A stretch of 64,000 nt of DNA. It comes from Streptomyces sp. ALI-76-A. Its GTDB lineage: Bacteria; Actinomycetota; Actinomycetes; Streptomycetales; Streptomycetaceae. The DNA is taken from positions 4,154,001 through 4,218,000 of the forward strand of contig NZ_JASVWB010000002.1 of NCBI RefSeq assembly GCF_030287445.1, read 5' to 3'. Both the position numbers and the translations under genes were made by a program. How positions within the stretch are numbered: the stretch's first letter is position 1; each line of letters starts with the position of its first letter. Positions 29,657 through 38,364 of the stretch are shown here, piece by piece. The notes below the pieces were generated by a model, which saw only the letters and a program-made list of their open reading frames with translations, made no database searches and was not told the origin of the DNA.

Positions 29657-30478
29657 TCACCTGCTCAGCTTCTGGAACCTCCGTACCGCGAGCGGCAGGA
29701 AGATCGCCGTCAGCACCACCGGCCACACCCCGGCCATCAGCAGCGCGTGCTGCTCGATCCAGGAGTCCCCGTCCCCGACCGGCGTCCCGAACAGCTCCCG
29801 GGTGGCCGCCGCCGTGGACGAGATCGGGTTCCACGCGGCCACCGCGCCGAGCCAGTCGGGCATCAGCTGGGGCGCGACGAAGATGCTGGAGATCATGGTC
29901 AGCGGGAACGCCACCGCGAACAGCCCGCCGGCCGCCTCCGGGTTGGGCACGAGCAGGCCGAGCCAGACGCCGACCCAGATGAGCGCGAACCGCAGCCACA
30001 GCAGCAGCCCGAAGGCGGCGAGGAAGCCGAGCCCGCCGTCCGGCCGCCAGCCCATGGCGACCGCGGTGAGCATCATGATCCCCAACTCGGCGCAGGCGAC
30101 CAGCAGATCGGTCACCCCGCGCCCGGCCACCACCGCGGACGAGGCCATCGGCATGGAGCGGAACCGGTCGATGACGCCCTTGGTGGAGTCGTAGACCACG
30201 ACGGTCGCGGTGTTGATGAAGCCGAACGCCATCGTCATCACGAACATCCCGGGCATCAGGAAGTCCTTGTAGTCCCCGCCGCCGGGCACCTGCATGGCGC
30301 TGCCGAAGACATAGCCGTACAGCAGGACCGACAGGATCGGGAAGCCCAGCTGCCAGGCGATGTTGACGGGCTGGCGCCGGTAGTGGGTCAGGCCGCGGCG
30401 GACGATGTTCCAGCAGTCGGCGAACAGCCAGTACGTACGGCCGCGCGCGGCCGGCGAGGTCAGGTCGACGGCGCTCAT
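29657..30478 (-). CDS. ABC-2-type (DrrB-like) drug exporter permease
   Basis: A 273-aa permease with six hydrophobic segments: [59 protein letters not shown] and others. It carries the ABC-2 landmarks [19 protein letters not shown] and [15 protein letters not shown]. It pairs with the ATPase whose stop overlaps its start by 4 bp. A role in daunorubicin-type or lipid-like drug export is inferred from family and TetR context. Confidence 0.9.
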   Translation of the reverse strand: MSAVDLTSPAARGRTYWLFADCWNIVRRGLTHYRRQPVNIAWQLGFPILSVLLYGYVFGSAMQVPGGGDYKDFLMPGMFVMTMAFGFINTATVVVYDSTKGVIDRFRSMPMASSAVVAGRGVTDLLVACAELGIMMLTAVAMGWRPDGGLGFLAAFGLLLWLRFALIWVGVWLGLLVPNPEAAGGLFAVAFPLTMISSIFVAPQLMPDWLGAVAAWNPISSTAAATRELFGTPVGDGDSWIEQHALLMAGVWPVVLTAIFLPLAVRRFQKLSR

Positions 30479-31446
30479 GCGGCGGCCTCCTCGTCCGTCG
30501 TCTCGGTCCGGTGTCCGGTCAGGCGCAGGAACACGTCGTCCAGGCTCGGCCGGCGCAGTCCGATGTCCTCGACCCGCACGCCCTCGTCCTGGAGCGTGCG
30601 CGCCACCTCCGTCAGGGCGGCCACCCGGTCGGTCACGGGCGCGTGGACGCGCGACTCGTTCTCGTCCGCCTCGGGTTCGCCGTCCGACACCCGGGCGACG
30701 ACTTTCACCGCCCGGGGGATGTCGGCCCGTTCGGCCACCACGACCTCGATCCGGTCACCGCCGATCCGGTTCTTCAGGCCGTCCGGGCTGTCGTCGGCGA
30801 TGGCCCGGCCGTGGTCGATGACGGTGATGCGCGAGGCCAGCTTGTCGGCCTCCTCCAGGTACTGGGTGGTCAGCAGGACCGTCGTGCCGCCCGCCACCAG
30901 CGCCCGGACCGCTTCCCAGACCTCGCCCCGGCTGCGGGGGTCGAGGCCGGTCGTCGGCTCGTCCAGGAAGAGGACGGCCGGAGCGAGGATCATCGACGCG
31001 GCGAGGTCGAGGCGGCGCCGCATGCCGCCGCTGTAGGCGCCCACGCCCTTGTCGGCGGCGTCGGTCAGGTCGAACCGGTCGAGGAGTTCGACCGCCCGCT
31101 GCTTGGCGCGCCTGCCGCCCAGGTGGAACAGGCGGCCGAACATCTCCAGGTTCTGCCGTCCGGTGAGCACCTCGTCCACGGCCGCGTACTGCCCGGTGAG
31201 GCCGATGCGGGCGCGCACCTCGCGGGCGTGCCGGGTCACGTCGAGACCGGCCACGGTCGCGTGTCCGCCGTCGAGCCGGACGAGGGTGGAGAGGATGCGC
31301 ACGGCGGTGGTCTTGCCGGCCCCGTTCGGCCCGAGCAGGCCGTGCACGGTGCCCTCGCGGACGGTCAGGTCGAAGCCGTCGAGAGCGCGTTTGTCTCCGT
31401 AGCGCTTCTCCAGGGCCTCGGCCCGTACCGCGTGTCCGTCGCTCAT
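30475..31446 (-). CDS. ABC exporter ATPase (DrrA-like)
   Basis: A 323-aa nucleotide-binding protein: Walker A GPNGAGKT, signature [15 protein letters not shown], Walker [18 protein letters not shown]-loop [14 protein letters not shown], and the extra C-terminal DrrA/DUF4162 domain ([20 protein letters not shown]) that contacts the permease. It energises the downstream permease. Its promoter faces that of the TetR gene over an 87-bp gap with a perfect inverted repeat. Confidence 0.93.
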   Translation of the reverse strand: MSDGHAVRAEALEKRYGDKRALDGFDLTVREGTVHGLLGPNGAGKTTAVRILSTLVRLDGGHATVAGLDVTRHAREVRARIGLTGQYAAVDEVLTGRQNLEMFGRLFHLGGRRAKQRAVELLDRFDLTDAADKGVGAYSGGMRRRLDLAASMILAPAVLFLDEPTTGLDPRSRGEVWEAVRALVAGGTTVLLTTQYLEEADKLASRITVIDHGRAIADDSPDGLKNRIGGDRIEVVVAERADIPRAVKVVARVSDGEPEADENESRVHAPVTDRVAALTEVARTLQDEGVRVEDIGLRRPSLDDVFLRLTGHRTETTDEEAAA

Positions 31447-31469
31447 GGGTCCCCCTTCTCATCAACTGA

Positions 31470-31501
31470 GTACACCGTACCCGATTGCGCGTACGGTGTA
31501 C
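31470..31501. promoter_or_regulatory. Perfect 11-bp inverted repeat, TetR operator candidate
   Basis: GTACACCGTAC (31470-31480), a 10-bp spacer, then GTACGGTGTAC (31491-31501). It lies between the divergent ATPase and TetR starts, 24 bp from the former and 33 bp from the latter. This is the classic arrangement for a TetR protein repressing its own exporter. Confidence 0.8.
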
Positions 31502-31533
31502 CCGGTTTTTTCGCGCGGAACTAAGCTGCACCC

Positions 31534-32322
31534 ATGACGAGCCGTACGGAGACCAGTGGCAGCGGCGACATCGGGCGCACCCTCGAACTTCTGTGGGACA
31601 CCGGCAAGCGCCCCAGTCGCGGGCCCAAACCGGGTCTGACACTGGAGCGGATCGTCGAGGTCGCCGTGGAGGTCGCCGACCGGGACGGGCTCGACGCGGT
31701 CTCGATGCGCCGGATCGCCACCGAGCTCGGCACCGGCGCGATGTCCCTGTACCGGTACGTCCCCGGCAAGGGCGAGCTGCTCGATCTGATGCTGGACCGC
31801 GTCCAGCGGCCCTCGGAGAACCCGGCCGACTTCGGCGACGGCGGCTGGCGCGCGGCCCTGGAGGCCCTGGGCCGGTCGACCCTCGCCCTCTACCGCCGCC
31901 ACCCCTGGCTGCTCCAGGTCAACCAGTCCCGCCCGATCCTCGGGCCGAGCGCGCTCGACGGCATGGAGAAGGTGCTCTCACTGATCAGGCCGATGGGACT
32001 GACCGACCCCGAACTGGTCTCGGCGATCATCGCGATCGACGGGTACGTCGTCGGCGCCGCGCGCACACAGGTGCACCAGGAGGAGGCCGAGCGCCGCACC
32101 GGCCTCACCGACGCCGAGTTCTGGCAGGCCCAGGTGCCGACGCTGGAGAAGGTCCTGGCGTCGGGCCGTTACCCGGTCATGGCCTCCCTCTCCGAGGACA
32201 CCTTCGGGCCCGACTTCGACCACTTCGAGTTCGGGTTGCAGCGGATCCTGGACGGGCTGGAGGTGTACGTCGCCGAACGGCGCGCCCGGGAGGACGAGGG
32301 ATCAGGAGCGGCGGCGGAATAG
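31534..32322 (+). CDS. TetR-family regulator of the ABC exporter
   Basis: A 262-aa protein with a TetR DNA-binding domain displaced about 40 residues inward: LTLERIVEVAVEVADRDGLDAVSMRRIATELGTGAMSLYRYVPGKGELL. A long TetR_C-type ligand domain follows. The length and layout match the TetR proteins that control DrrAB-type exporters. It probably binds the inverted repeat upstream. Its 3' end overlaps the convergent secreted-protein gene by 21 bp. Confidence 0.9.
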   Translation: MTSRTETSGSGDIGRTLELLWDTGKRPSRGPKPGLTLERIVEVAVEVADRDGLDAVSMRRIATELGTGAMSLYRYVPGKGELLDLMLDRVQRPSENPADFGDGGWRAALEALGRSTLALYRRHPWLLQVNQSRPILGPSALDGMEKVLSLIRPMGLTDPELVSAIIAIDGYVVGAARTQVHQEEAERRTGLTDAEFWQAQVPTLEKVLASGRYPVMASLSEDTFGPDFDHFEFGLQRILDGLEVYVAERRAREDEGSGAAAE

Positions 32323-33273
32323 CCGCCGGACGCCGAACAGGGCCGCGCAGGCCACCACGACGATCGCGCCGACCTTGACGTTGCCGTCGAGGCCGTCGCC
32401 GCCGGTGCCGCTGTCGCCGTCCGCCGAACTCCCGCCGCCGGAGGAGGATCCGGCGTCGGAGTCGCCGGGCGCGTCCTCCGCCACCACCTGGCTGTTCGCA
32501 CCCTCGCTGCCGAGCAGGAGCTTCGTGCCGTCGGCGGAGTAGGTGACCGACTCGCCCTGCCCGATGGGCACGCTGAGCCGCCCCTTGCGAGTGATCCTCC
32601 CGCCGTTCCAGTCGTACCAGATACCCCCGAAGTAGCCGCGTACGGCGAGCTGTTCGCCGTCCGGGGAGAAGGCGGCGTCGGTGGCCCACAGGTCGACGGC
32701 GGCGGCCGGCTCGAAGACGTTCGTGCCGGACGCGGAGAGCTCGGCGGGTCCCTGGTACAGGTGCCCGCCGTCCTCCTGCTTGTCGATGAGGTAGACGCGC
32801 CCGGTCTTCGGGTGGACGACCATGGACTCGGCGTCGCGGGAGCCGTCCGCGTACTTCACGACGTACTGCGTGGCCCGGACCTTCTGGTCCTTCAGCTCCT
32901 TCGGCTCGGGGAGCCGGTACACCCACACATAGGGCCAGCTGACCCCGTCGTTGTCGCCGATGTCGCCGACGTAGATCTGGTTGCCGGGCCCGACGGCGAC
33001 GGCCTCGACGTCCCGGGGCGTGCCCACGCCGGTCAGGGTGATCGTCGCGACGGTCTCGCCGGTGCGGCTGTCGACGGCGTAGAGATAGGCGCCCGTGTCC
33101 TGGTCGTTGTGCGTCCAGTAGACGCCGGGGTGCTGACGGGAGGCGGCGAGGCCGCTGGACTCGGTGATCCGGGGGTCCGAGAGGGTGAACCCCTCGTCCC
33201 CGTCGGCGGCGGCCGGCACGGCGAGCGCACCGACGAGGAGGCCCGCGGCGAGGAACACAAAGGAGCGACGCAT
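32302..33273 (-). CDS. Secreted, membrane-anchored beta-propeller-like protein
   Basis: A 323-aa protein with an N-terminal signal peptide (RRSFVFLAAGLLVGALAVPAAAD) and a C-terminal anchor (VGAIVVVACAALFGVRRLFRRRS) after a Ser/Gly/Asp-rich linker (GDSDAGSSSGGGSSADGDSG). In between are blade-like repeats (IYVGDIGDND, AVDLWATDAAFSPDGEQLAV, SVTYSADGTKLLLG). It is probably a cell-surface propeller of unknown ligand. The ATG at 33273 gives the signal peptide; the longer frame from 33336 would bury it. Confidence 0.8.
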   Translation of the reverse strand: MRRSFVFLAAGLLVGALAVPAAADGDEGFTLSDPRITESSGLAASRQHPGVYWTHNDQDTGAYLYAVDSRTGETVATITLTGVGTPRDVEAVAVGPGNQIYVGDIGDNDGVSWPYVWVYRLPEPKELKDQKVRATQYVVKYADGSRDAESMVVHPKTGRVYLIDKQEDGGHLYQGPAELSASGTNVFEPAAAVDLWATDAAFSPDGEQLAVRGYFGGIWYDWNGGRITRKGRLSVPIGQGESVTYSADGTKLLLGSEGANSQVVAEDAPGDSDAGSSSGGGSSADGDSGTGGDGLDGNVKVGAIVVVACAALFGVRRLFRRRS

Positions 33274-33371
33274 GGGCCAAGCCTGCCATCCCGCCGGTGG
33301 AGACAGGCGCGTGGCGGGCTTCACACCTTCGCGCATCCCACTCGTCCCCCGTGATCGTTCATCATGAGCGG

Positions 33372-34045
33372 ATGCTCAGGATCATGCCGGTCGGGGACTC
33401 CATGACGATCGGGAGCGCCGGCGAACCACCTGGCGCTACCGCGTGTGGCAGCACCTGTGCGCCACGTACGGCGGCCCGTTCACCCTGGTCGGCCCGCGCG
33501 AGACGCTGTACGACCAGGCGGCGCGGGCCCCCGTCTCGTACGCCTACGCCGACCCGGACTTCCCCCGCGCCCACCTGGCCGGCTGGGGCGAGGGCTGGGT
33601 GCACATGGCGCCGCTGATCGGCGAGGCGGTGCGGGAGGCGCGGGCGGACGTCCTGCTGATCTCCTTGGGCCTGATCGACCTGGGCTTCTACACGAACGCC
33701 GAGCAGACCGCGCAGAACGTCCGGACCTTCGTGGCCGGGGCGCGGGCGGCCGAGCCGCGCGTGCGGATGGTGCTGCTGCCGGTCATCCCGAACGTCCGGG
33801 CACAGTCCGACGAGCCCTTCGCCGCGCAGGTCGGCCTGTTCAACGACCTGCTGGCGAAGACGGTGGCGGACCTGGACGAGCCGCGCTCGCCGCTGCTGCT
33901 GGCCTCGGTCCCGTCGTCGTACGACATCCACACCGACACCTACGACGGGACGCATCCCAACGCCGGCGGCGAGCACAAGATGGCGGCGGCGTTCGCGGAC
34001 GCGCTGCACCAGGCGTGGGACCTGGGCCGGCCCTACCGGTACTGA
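33372..34045 (+). pseudogene. SGNH/GDSL hydrolase gene with a frameshift near its 5' end
   Basis: The ATG at 33372 opens MLRIMPVGDSMTIGSAGE, which holds block I with the catalytic Ser (GDSMTIG). Near 33423-33431 the frame shifts: homologous sequence continues one frame over from TGG at 33431 (WRYRVWQHLCATYGG). It runs to the stop at 34045, including the Asp-x-x-His of block V in DGTHPNAGGEHKMAAAF. One base appears to be missing, so neither piece holds the whole catalytic triad. A real mutation or a sequencing error would both explain it. Intact relatives are about 220 aa esterases. Confidence 0.75.
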
Positions 34046-34113
34046 GCCGGCCTCCGCCGAGACCGACCGGCCCCCTTGCGTGGAGCGCACTCCAGGCCGT
34101 TGGCTTGTGGACC

Positions 34114-35109
34114 ATGAAGTACACGCAGCTCGGACGCACGGGACTCAAGGTAAGTCGGCTGGTGCTCGGCACCATGAACTTCGGTCCGCAGACCGACGAG
34201 GCGGACAGCCACGCCATCATGGACGCGGCGCTGGACGCGGGGATCAACTTCTTCGACACGGCCAACGTCTATGGCTGGGGCGAGAACAAGGGCCGTACCG
34301 AATCCATCATCGGGAACTGGTTCGCCAAGGGCGGCGAGCGCCGCGACAAGGTCGTCCTCGCCACCAAGGTCTACGGCGACATGGCCGGCGACGGCGGTCC
34401 GGTCTGGCCCAACCACGACAAGCTGTCCGCCCTCAACATCCGGCGGGCGGTGGACGCCTCGCTGAAGCGGCTCCAGACCGACTACATCGACCTCTACCAG
34501 TTCCACCACATCGACCGCGCCACCCCCTTCGAGGAGATCTGGCAGGCCATCGACGTACTGGTGCAGCAGGGCAAGATCCTCTACGTCGGCTCCAGCAACT
34601 TCCCCGGGTACAAGATCGCCCAGGCCAACGAGACCGCCGCCCGCCGCGGCGGCACCATCGGGCTGGTCAGCGAGCAGTGCCTGTACAACCTCGCCGAGCG
34701 CCGCGCCGAGATGGAGGTCATCCCGGCCGCGCAGGACTACGGGCTCGGGGTCATCCCCTGGTCGCCGCTCCAGGGCGGCCTGCTGGGCGGCGTGCTCAAG
34801 AAGGAGGTCGAGGGCGGCCGGCGCTCCTCCGGCCGCGCGGCCGACTCGCTCGCCGACCCCGCCGTCCGCGCCCGGATCCAGTCGTACGAGGACCTGCTCG
34901 ACAAGCACGGGGTCGAACCCGGTGAGGCCGCCCTCGCCTGGCTGCTCACCCGCCCCGGCGTGACCGGCCCGATCGTCGGTCCGCGCACCGCCGGGCAGCT
35001 CGAATCCGCTCTGCGCGCGGTCGAGCTGGAGCTCGGCGAAGAGCTGCTGTCCGGCCTGGACGAGGTCTTCCCCGGGCCGGGTCCGTCTCCGGAGGCCTTC
35101 GCCTGGTAG
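34114..35109 (+). CDS. Aldo/keto reductase
   Basis: A 331-aa NADPH-dependent oxidoreductase with the full tetrad: Asp and Tyr in NFFDTANVYGWG, Lys in KVVLATKVYG, His in DLYQFHHID. The C-terminal NADP loop is ITGP-like: TGPIVGPRTAGQLESALRA. It resembles YajO/PdxI-type AKRs with a long loop (GDMAGDGGPVWPNHDK). The substrate is unknown. The ATG at 34114 begins the conserved MKYTQLGRTGLKVSRLVLGT. Confidence 0.93.
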   Translation: MKYTQLGRTGLKVSRLVLGTMNFGPQTDEADSHAIMDAALDAGINFFDTANVYGWGENKGRTESIIGNWFAKGGERRDKVVLATKVYGDMAGDGGPVWPNHDKLSALNIRRAVDASLKRLQTDYIDLYQFHHIDRATPFEEIWQAIDVLVQQGKILYVGSSNFPGYKIAQANETAARRGGTIGLVSEQCLYNLAERRAEMEVIPAAQDYGLGVIPWSPLQGGLLGGVLKKEVEGGRRSSGRAADSLADPAVRARIQSYEDLLDKHGVEPGEAALAWLLTRPGVTGPIVGPRTAGQLESALRAVELELGEELLSGLDEVFPGPGPSPEAFAW

Positions 35110-35177
35110 CCGGCGGCTGCCGGGCCGGCCGGTGACCGGCGGCGACCGGTGGCGACCGGTGGCGGCGGCGGTCGGCG

Positions 35178-35267
35178 CTATCTGCCGACCGCCGCCGCCA
35201 CCGCCACCACGACGAACATCAGCACGAGCGCACCGGCCATGATCCGGTTCCGGGTTTTGGGGTCCAC
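35178..35267 (-). CDS. Candidate 29-aa single-span membrane protein
   Basis: GTG at 35267 opens a 29-residue frame: a charged N-terminus (MDPKTRNRIM), one hydrophobic span of about 17 residues (AGALVLMFVVVAVAAAV) and a final Gly-Arg. It starts 11 nt after the thpR stop codon on the same strand, so translational coupling could replace the weak ribosome site. Small membrane proteins of this shape are widespread in Streptomyces and usually missed by gene callers. Confidence 0.5.
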   Translation of the reverse strand: MDPKTRNRIMAGALVLMFVVVAVAAAVGR

Positions 35268-35277
35268 GCCGTCGAGC

Positions 35278-35850
35278 CTAACCGGCCGCGCCCAGGGACC
35301 AGCGGGCGACCGTCTCATAGCGGGGCTGCTCCCCCGGTACCCCGGACCTCGGCAGGTTGCTGCGCACCAGGGTCAGCTCGTCCACCGTCCAGGTACGGCC
35401 CCTGAACTCGGCGAGCGCGTCCAGGTAGGGGCGCACGTCGACGTCCTCCCGGCTGCGGGCCACCGTCAGGTGGGCCTTGTAGCGGCGGTGCTCCCCCATC
35501 GGCACACCCGCCTTCCGCGCCGCCGCCTCCGCCCGCTCGGCGAGCAGCCGGAGGGTCGCGAGGTCTCCCTCCGCGCCCGCCCACAGTGCCCGCCCCCCGC
35601 CGAACTGGCCGCCGCCGCGGACCGCCAGCGGGAAGGGGGCGGTGCGGTGGGCGGCCCGCTCCAGTCGGGCCGCCAGGCCGGGGACGAGGCCGTCGTCCAC
35701 CTCGCCGTAGAACGCGAGGGTGTAGTGCCAGCCGGGGCGGCCGGTCCAGCGCAGCGCGTCGGCACCGGGGAGCCGCCGCAACCCGGTGACCTCGGCGGCG
35801 AGTTCCTGGGCGACGTCCTCGGGCGGCAGCACGGCGGCGAAGAGTCTCAT
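35278..35850 (-). CDS. thpR: RNA 2',3'-cyclic phosphodiesterase (2'-5' RNA ligase family)
   Basis: A 190-aa 2H phosphoesterase. Both His-x-Thr motifs are present: HYTLAF and HLTVAR. The N-terminus MRLFAAVLPPEDVAQEL is typical. It hydrolyses 2',3'-cyclic phosphates at RNA ends. The ATG at 35850 begins the conserved strand; an in-frame start at 35898 is unlikely. Confidence 0.92.
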   Translation of the reverse strand: MRLFAAVLPPEDVAQELAAEVTGLRRLPGADALRWTGRPGWHYTLAFYGEVDDGLVPGLAARLERAAHRTAPFPLAVRGGGQFGGGRALWAGAEGDLATLRLLAERAEAAARKAGVPMGEHRRYKAHLTVARSREDVDVRPYLDALAEFRGRTWTVDELTLVRSNLPRSGVPGEQPRYETVARWSLGAAG

Positions 35851-35961
35851 GGGGCCAGTGTGCCCGCCGGGCTCACGGGCCGGGCGGGTCCCGGTCACCG
35901 TGCGAATCGTTGTACCGCGCGGCTGCGGTCGTCCACAGGGCAGCCGGGGAGGAGCGCCACG

Positions 35962-36097
35962 ATGACCGTCGTGGGCGACAGGATCGCCATGGCCGACGCC
36001 AGCACGAAGCGGACGAGTGGTTCGAGCGGCTCGAGCGGATGCCCGTCCCCGAAGGATTCCGGGTCCCTCGAAACCCGCGCCTTCCCCCGCGACTGAC
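35962..36097 (+). pseudogene. N-terminal remnant of a Uma2-family (DUF820) endonuclease
   Basis: After a strong GGGGAGGAG ribosome site an ATG opens MTVVGDRIAMADAS. In a second frame the sequence continues DEWFERLERMPVPEGFRV, which is the conserved start of Streptomyces Uma2 proteins. The frame changes near 36000, and the body of the protein, including its catalytic core, is missing after about 36070. It is a broken gene. Confidence 0.6.
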
Positions 36098-36108
36098 GGC
36101 CCGCCGGG

Positions 36109-37524
36109 CTACGCCGCCGCCGTCAGCTCCTCCCGCCGCTCTCGCGGCACGAACCGCACCCGCGGCTGCCCGCCGTCCCAGCCGACCGACAGGCGCAGGT
36201 TGCCGACCCGGGCCAGGATCAGGCCGATCACCGCGGCGGCGACGGCCGCGACCGCGCCGCCGGCCGCGAGGCCGACCCGGGCGCCGTACGTGTCGGTGAC
36301 CCAGCCGACGATCGGAGCGCCGACCGGGGAGCCGCCGAGGAAGACCATCATGTACAGGGCCATCACGCGGCCCCGCATGGCCGGGTCGGTGGTCAGCTGG
36401 ATGCTGGTGTTGGTGGTGACGTTGACCGTCATGCCGAACAGCCCGAGCGGGATCATCAACAGGGCGAACAGCCACAGCGCCGGTGTCACGGCCGCCAGGA
36501 TCTCCACCGCGCCGAACACGATCGCCGCCCCGATCAGCACCCGCAGCCGGGCGGTGCCGCGCCGGGCGGCGAGCAGGGCGCCGGCCACCGAGCCGACGGC
36601 CATCAGCGTGTTGAACATGCTGTAGGCGCCCGCGCCCGCGTGGAACACGTCGTCCGCGAAGGCCGAGAGGTAGACGGGGAAGTTGAAGGCGAACGTGCCG
36701 ACGAAACCGACGAGCACGATCGGCCAGATCAGCTCGGGCCGCCCGGTGACATAGCGGACGCCCTCCCGCAGCTGCCCCTTGCCGCGCGGCGCGCGCTCGA
36801 CGGCGTGCAGCTCACGTGCCCGCATCAGCAGCAGGCCGGTGAGGGGCGCGATGAAGGACAGGCCGTTGAAGAGGAAGGCGTAGCCGGTGCCCACGCCGGT
36901 GATCATCAGGCCGGCGACGGCGGGACCGACCAGGCGGGCGGACTGGAAGTTCGCCGAGTTGAGGCTGACCGCGTTCTGCAACTGCCCGGGGCCGACCAGT
37001 TCGGAGACGAAGGACTGGCGGGCCGGGTTGTCGACGACGGTCGCGAGGCCGACGGCGAAGGCGGCGACGTAGACGTGCCAGAGCTGGACGTGGCCGGAGA
37101 GGGTGAGCACGGCGAGGGCGATCGCGGTGAGGGCCATGGCCGACTGGGTGACGAGCAGCGTGGGGCGCTTGCGCAGCCGGTCGACCAGGACACCGCCGTA
37201 GAGGCCGAACAGCAGCATCGGCAGGAACTGCAGGGCGGTCGTTATGCCGACGGCGGTCGAGGAGCCGGTGAGGCTGAGGACCAGCCAGTCCTGGGCGATG
37301 CGCTGCATCCAGGTGCCGATATTGGAGACGACCTGGCCCATGAAGAACAGGCGGTAGTTCCTGACCTTCAGCGAGCCGAACATCGACGACCTGCGGGGCG
37401 CCTCGGGGGCGGCGGGTGTGTCGGGGGCGGCGGGAGTGTCGGGGGCGGCGGGAGTGTCGGGGGCGGGTGGGGAGTCGTGGGTGGCCGGTGCGGGGGCGGA
37501 GTCTGCTCCGGGTCCCGTACTCAA
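36109..37524 (-). CDS. MFS transporter with a repeat-containing N-terminal tail
   Basis: A 471-aa permease of the MFS_3 (enterobactin-exporter-like) type: SLKVRNYRLFFMGQVVSNIGTW, then about 12 spans with PARQSFVSELVGPGQLQNAVSLNSANFQSARLVGPAVAGL. A TTG start at 37524, 9 nt after GAGGAGG, is the best choice and adds a 45-residue proline/alanine tail with three PAAPDT repeats. It is cotranscribed with the MarR gene 27 bp upstream, which probably controls it. The substrate may be a drug or siderophore. Confidence 0.88.
   Translation of the reverse strand: MSTGPGADSAPAPATHDSPPAPDTPAAPDTPAAPDTPAAPEAPRRSSMFGSLKVRNYRLFFMGQVVSNIGTWMQRIAQDWLVLSLTGSSTAVGITTALQFLPMLLFGLYGGVLVDRLRKRPTLLVTQSAMALTAIALAVLTLSGHVQLWHVYVAAFAVGLATVVDNPARQSFVSELVGPGQLQNAVSLNSANFQSARLVGPAVAGLMITGVGTGYAFLFNGLSFIAPLTGLLLMRARELHAVERAPRGKGQLREGVRYVTGRPELIWPIVLVGFVGTFAFNFPVYLSAFADDVFHAGAGAYSMFNTLMAVGSVAGALLAARRGTARLRVLIGAAIVFGAVEILAAVTPALWLFALLMIPLGLFGMTVNVTTNTSIQLTTDPAMRGRVMALYMMVFLGGSPVGAPIVGWVTDTYGARVGLAAGGAVAAVAAAVIGLILARVGNLRLSVGWDGGQPRVRFVPRERREELTAAA
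37403..37468. repeat. Three 18-bp tandem repeats in the MFS coding tail
   Basis: GGGGGCGGCGGGAGTGTC-type units, repeated about three times, encode successive PAAPDT hexapeptides. Units are nearly identical, which suggests recent slippage. The copy number probably varies between strains. Confidence 0.75.
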
Positions 37525-37550
37525 CAGGGTTCGCCTCCTCGTGAACGGTG

Positions 37551-37988
37551 TTACAGGTGTGCGAGTTTCTCCAGCACGGGGGCGGCGGCGCGCAGTGTGG
37601 CCCACTCGTCCTCGTCGAGGTTGTCGACCAGGGTGGCCAGGAAGGCGTTCCGCTTGCGGCGGCTCTCCGCCAGCATGGCCTCGGCCTGCTCGGTCTTGGT
37701 GACGACCTTCTGGCGCCGGTCCTCGGGGTGCGGCTCCAGGCGGACCAGCCCCTTGGCTTCGAGCAGGGCCACGATGCGGGTCATCGACGGCGGCTGCACG
37801 TGCTCCTTGCGGGCGAGTTCACCCGGGGTGGCCTTGCCGCACAGGGACAGGGTGCCCAGCACCGACATCTCGGTGGGGCTCAGCGACTCGTCGACCCGCT
37901 GGTGCTTGAGCCGACGGGACAGCCGCATCACGGCGGAGCGCAGGGAGTTCACGGCGGCAGCGTCGTCGCCATGGGTGAGGTCCGGCAT
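37551..37988 (-). CDS. MarR-family transcriptional regulator
   Basis: A 145-aa winged-helix protein: AVMRLSRRLKHQRVDESLSPTEMSVL, LARKEHVQPPSMTRIVALLEAKGLVRLEPHPEDRRQKVVTKT with the DRR wing motif. It lies directly upstream of the MFS gene and presumably represses both through the inverted repeat at its own start. The start could be the ATG at 37988 or one at 38006 (MSYAKE before the same sequence). Confidence 0.9.
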   Translation of the reverse strand: MPDLTHGDDAAAVNSLRSAVMRLSRRLKHQRVDESLSPTEMSVLGTLSLCGKATPGELARKEHVQPPSMTRIVALLEAKGLVRLEPHPEDRRQKVVTKTEQAEAMLAESRRKRNAFLATLVDNLDEDEWATLRAAAPVLEKLAHL

Positions 37989-37991
37989 CTC

Positions 37992-38019
37992 TTTAGCGTA
38001 ACTCATTACCCTCGCTAAA
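37992..38019. promoter_or_regulatory. Inverted repeat at the MarR start, operator candidate
   Basis: TTTAGCG (37992-37998), a 14-bp spacer, then CGCTAAA (38013-38019). It overlaps the likely translation start and promoter of the MarR-MFS operon, so autorepression is plausible. Confidence 0.55.
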
Positions 38020-38138
38020 CAAGCTGGGTGCACAGGCGATTCCCGTGACTCGGGCCACGGAAACCCGATCATCACCCGTACGAGTGAGACGGCGGCGGAA
38101 AGTGAACGCCGTCCCGGGCCTGCCGCGACCCTCATGTC

Positions 38139-38321
38139 ATGGGGACCAGCGTGCTCAGCCTGCGGATAGACGGGGAGCTGCTCGAGCGGCTCCGGCACCA
38201 TGCGGCCAAGAGGGGGATGAGCGTCCAGGACTACGTGGTCCGGACGCTCGTCCGCGACGACTTCGACGAGCGGTTCCAGACCGCCGTCGAGGAGACGGAG
38301 AAGTTCTACGGGGTCACGTGA
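38139..38321 (+). CDS. Small ribbon-helix-helix (CopG/Arc-like) protein
   Basis: A 60-aa protein: strand VLSLRIDGELLERL, then HHAAKRGMSVQDYVVRTLVRD, the ribbon-helix-helix DNA-binding fold, with an acidic tail (EETEKFYGVT). It could be an antitoxin-like or a small regulator; no toxin gene is adjacent, so the antitoxin reading is unsupported. No clear ribosome site precedes the ATG. Confidence 0.75.
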   Translation: MGTSVLSLRIDGELLERLRHHAAKRGMSVQDYVVRTLVRDDFDERFQTAVEETEKFYGVT

Positions 38322-38364
38322 GCGGATCCACGGGGACGGCCGACGTGCCCGCGGGCGGGGCCGG

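Noticed and set aside
32177..33289. 370-codon minus-strand frame overlapping the propeller-like gene
   Set aside because: It is an alternative frame of the same strand with Arg/Gly-rich text; the 32302-33273 frame has signal peptide, blades and anchor.
38139..38321. Toxin-antitoxin pair around the ribbon-helix-helix protein
   Set aside because: No small toxin-like gene lies on either side; the following gene is a convergent permease.
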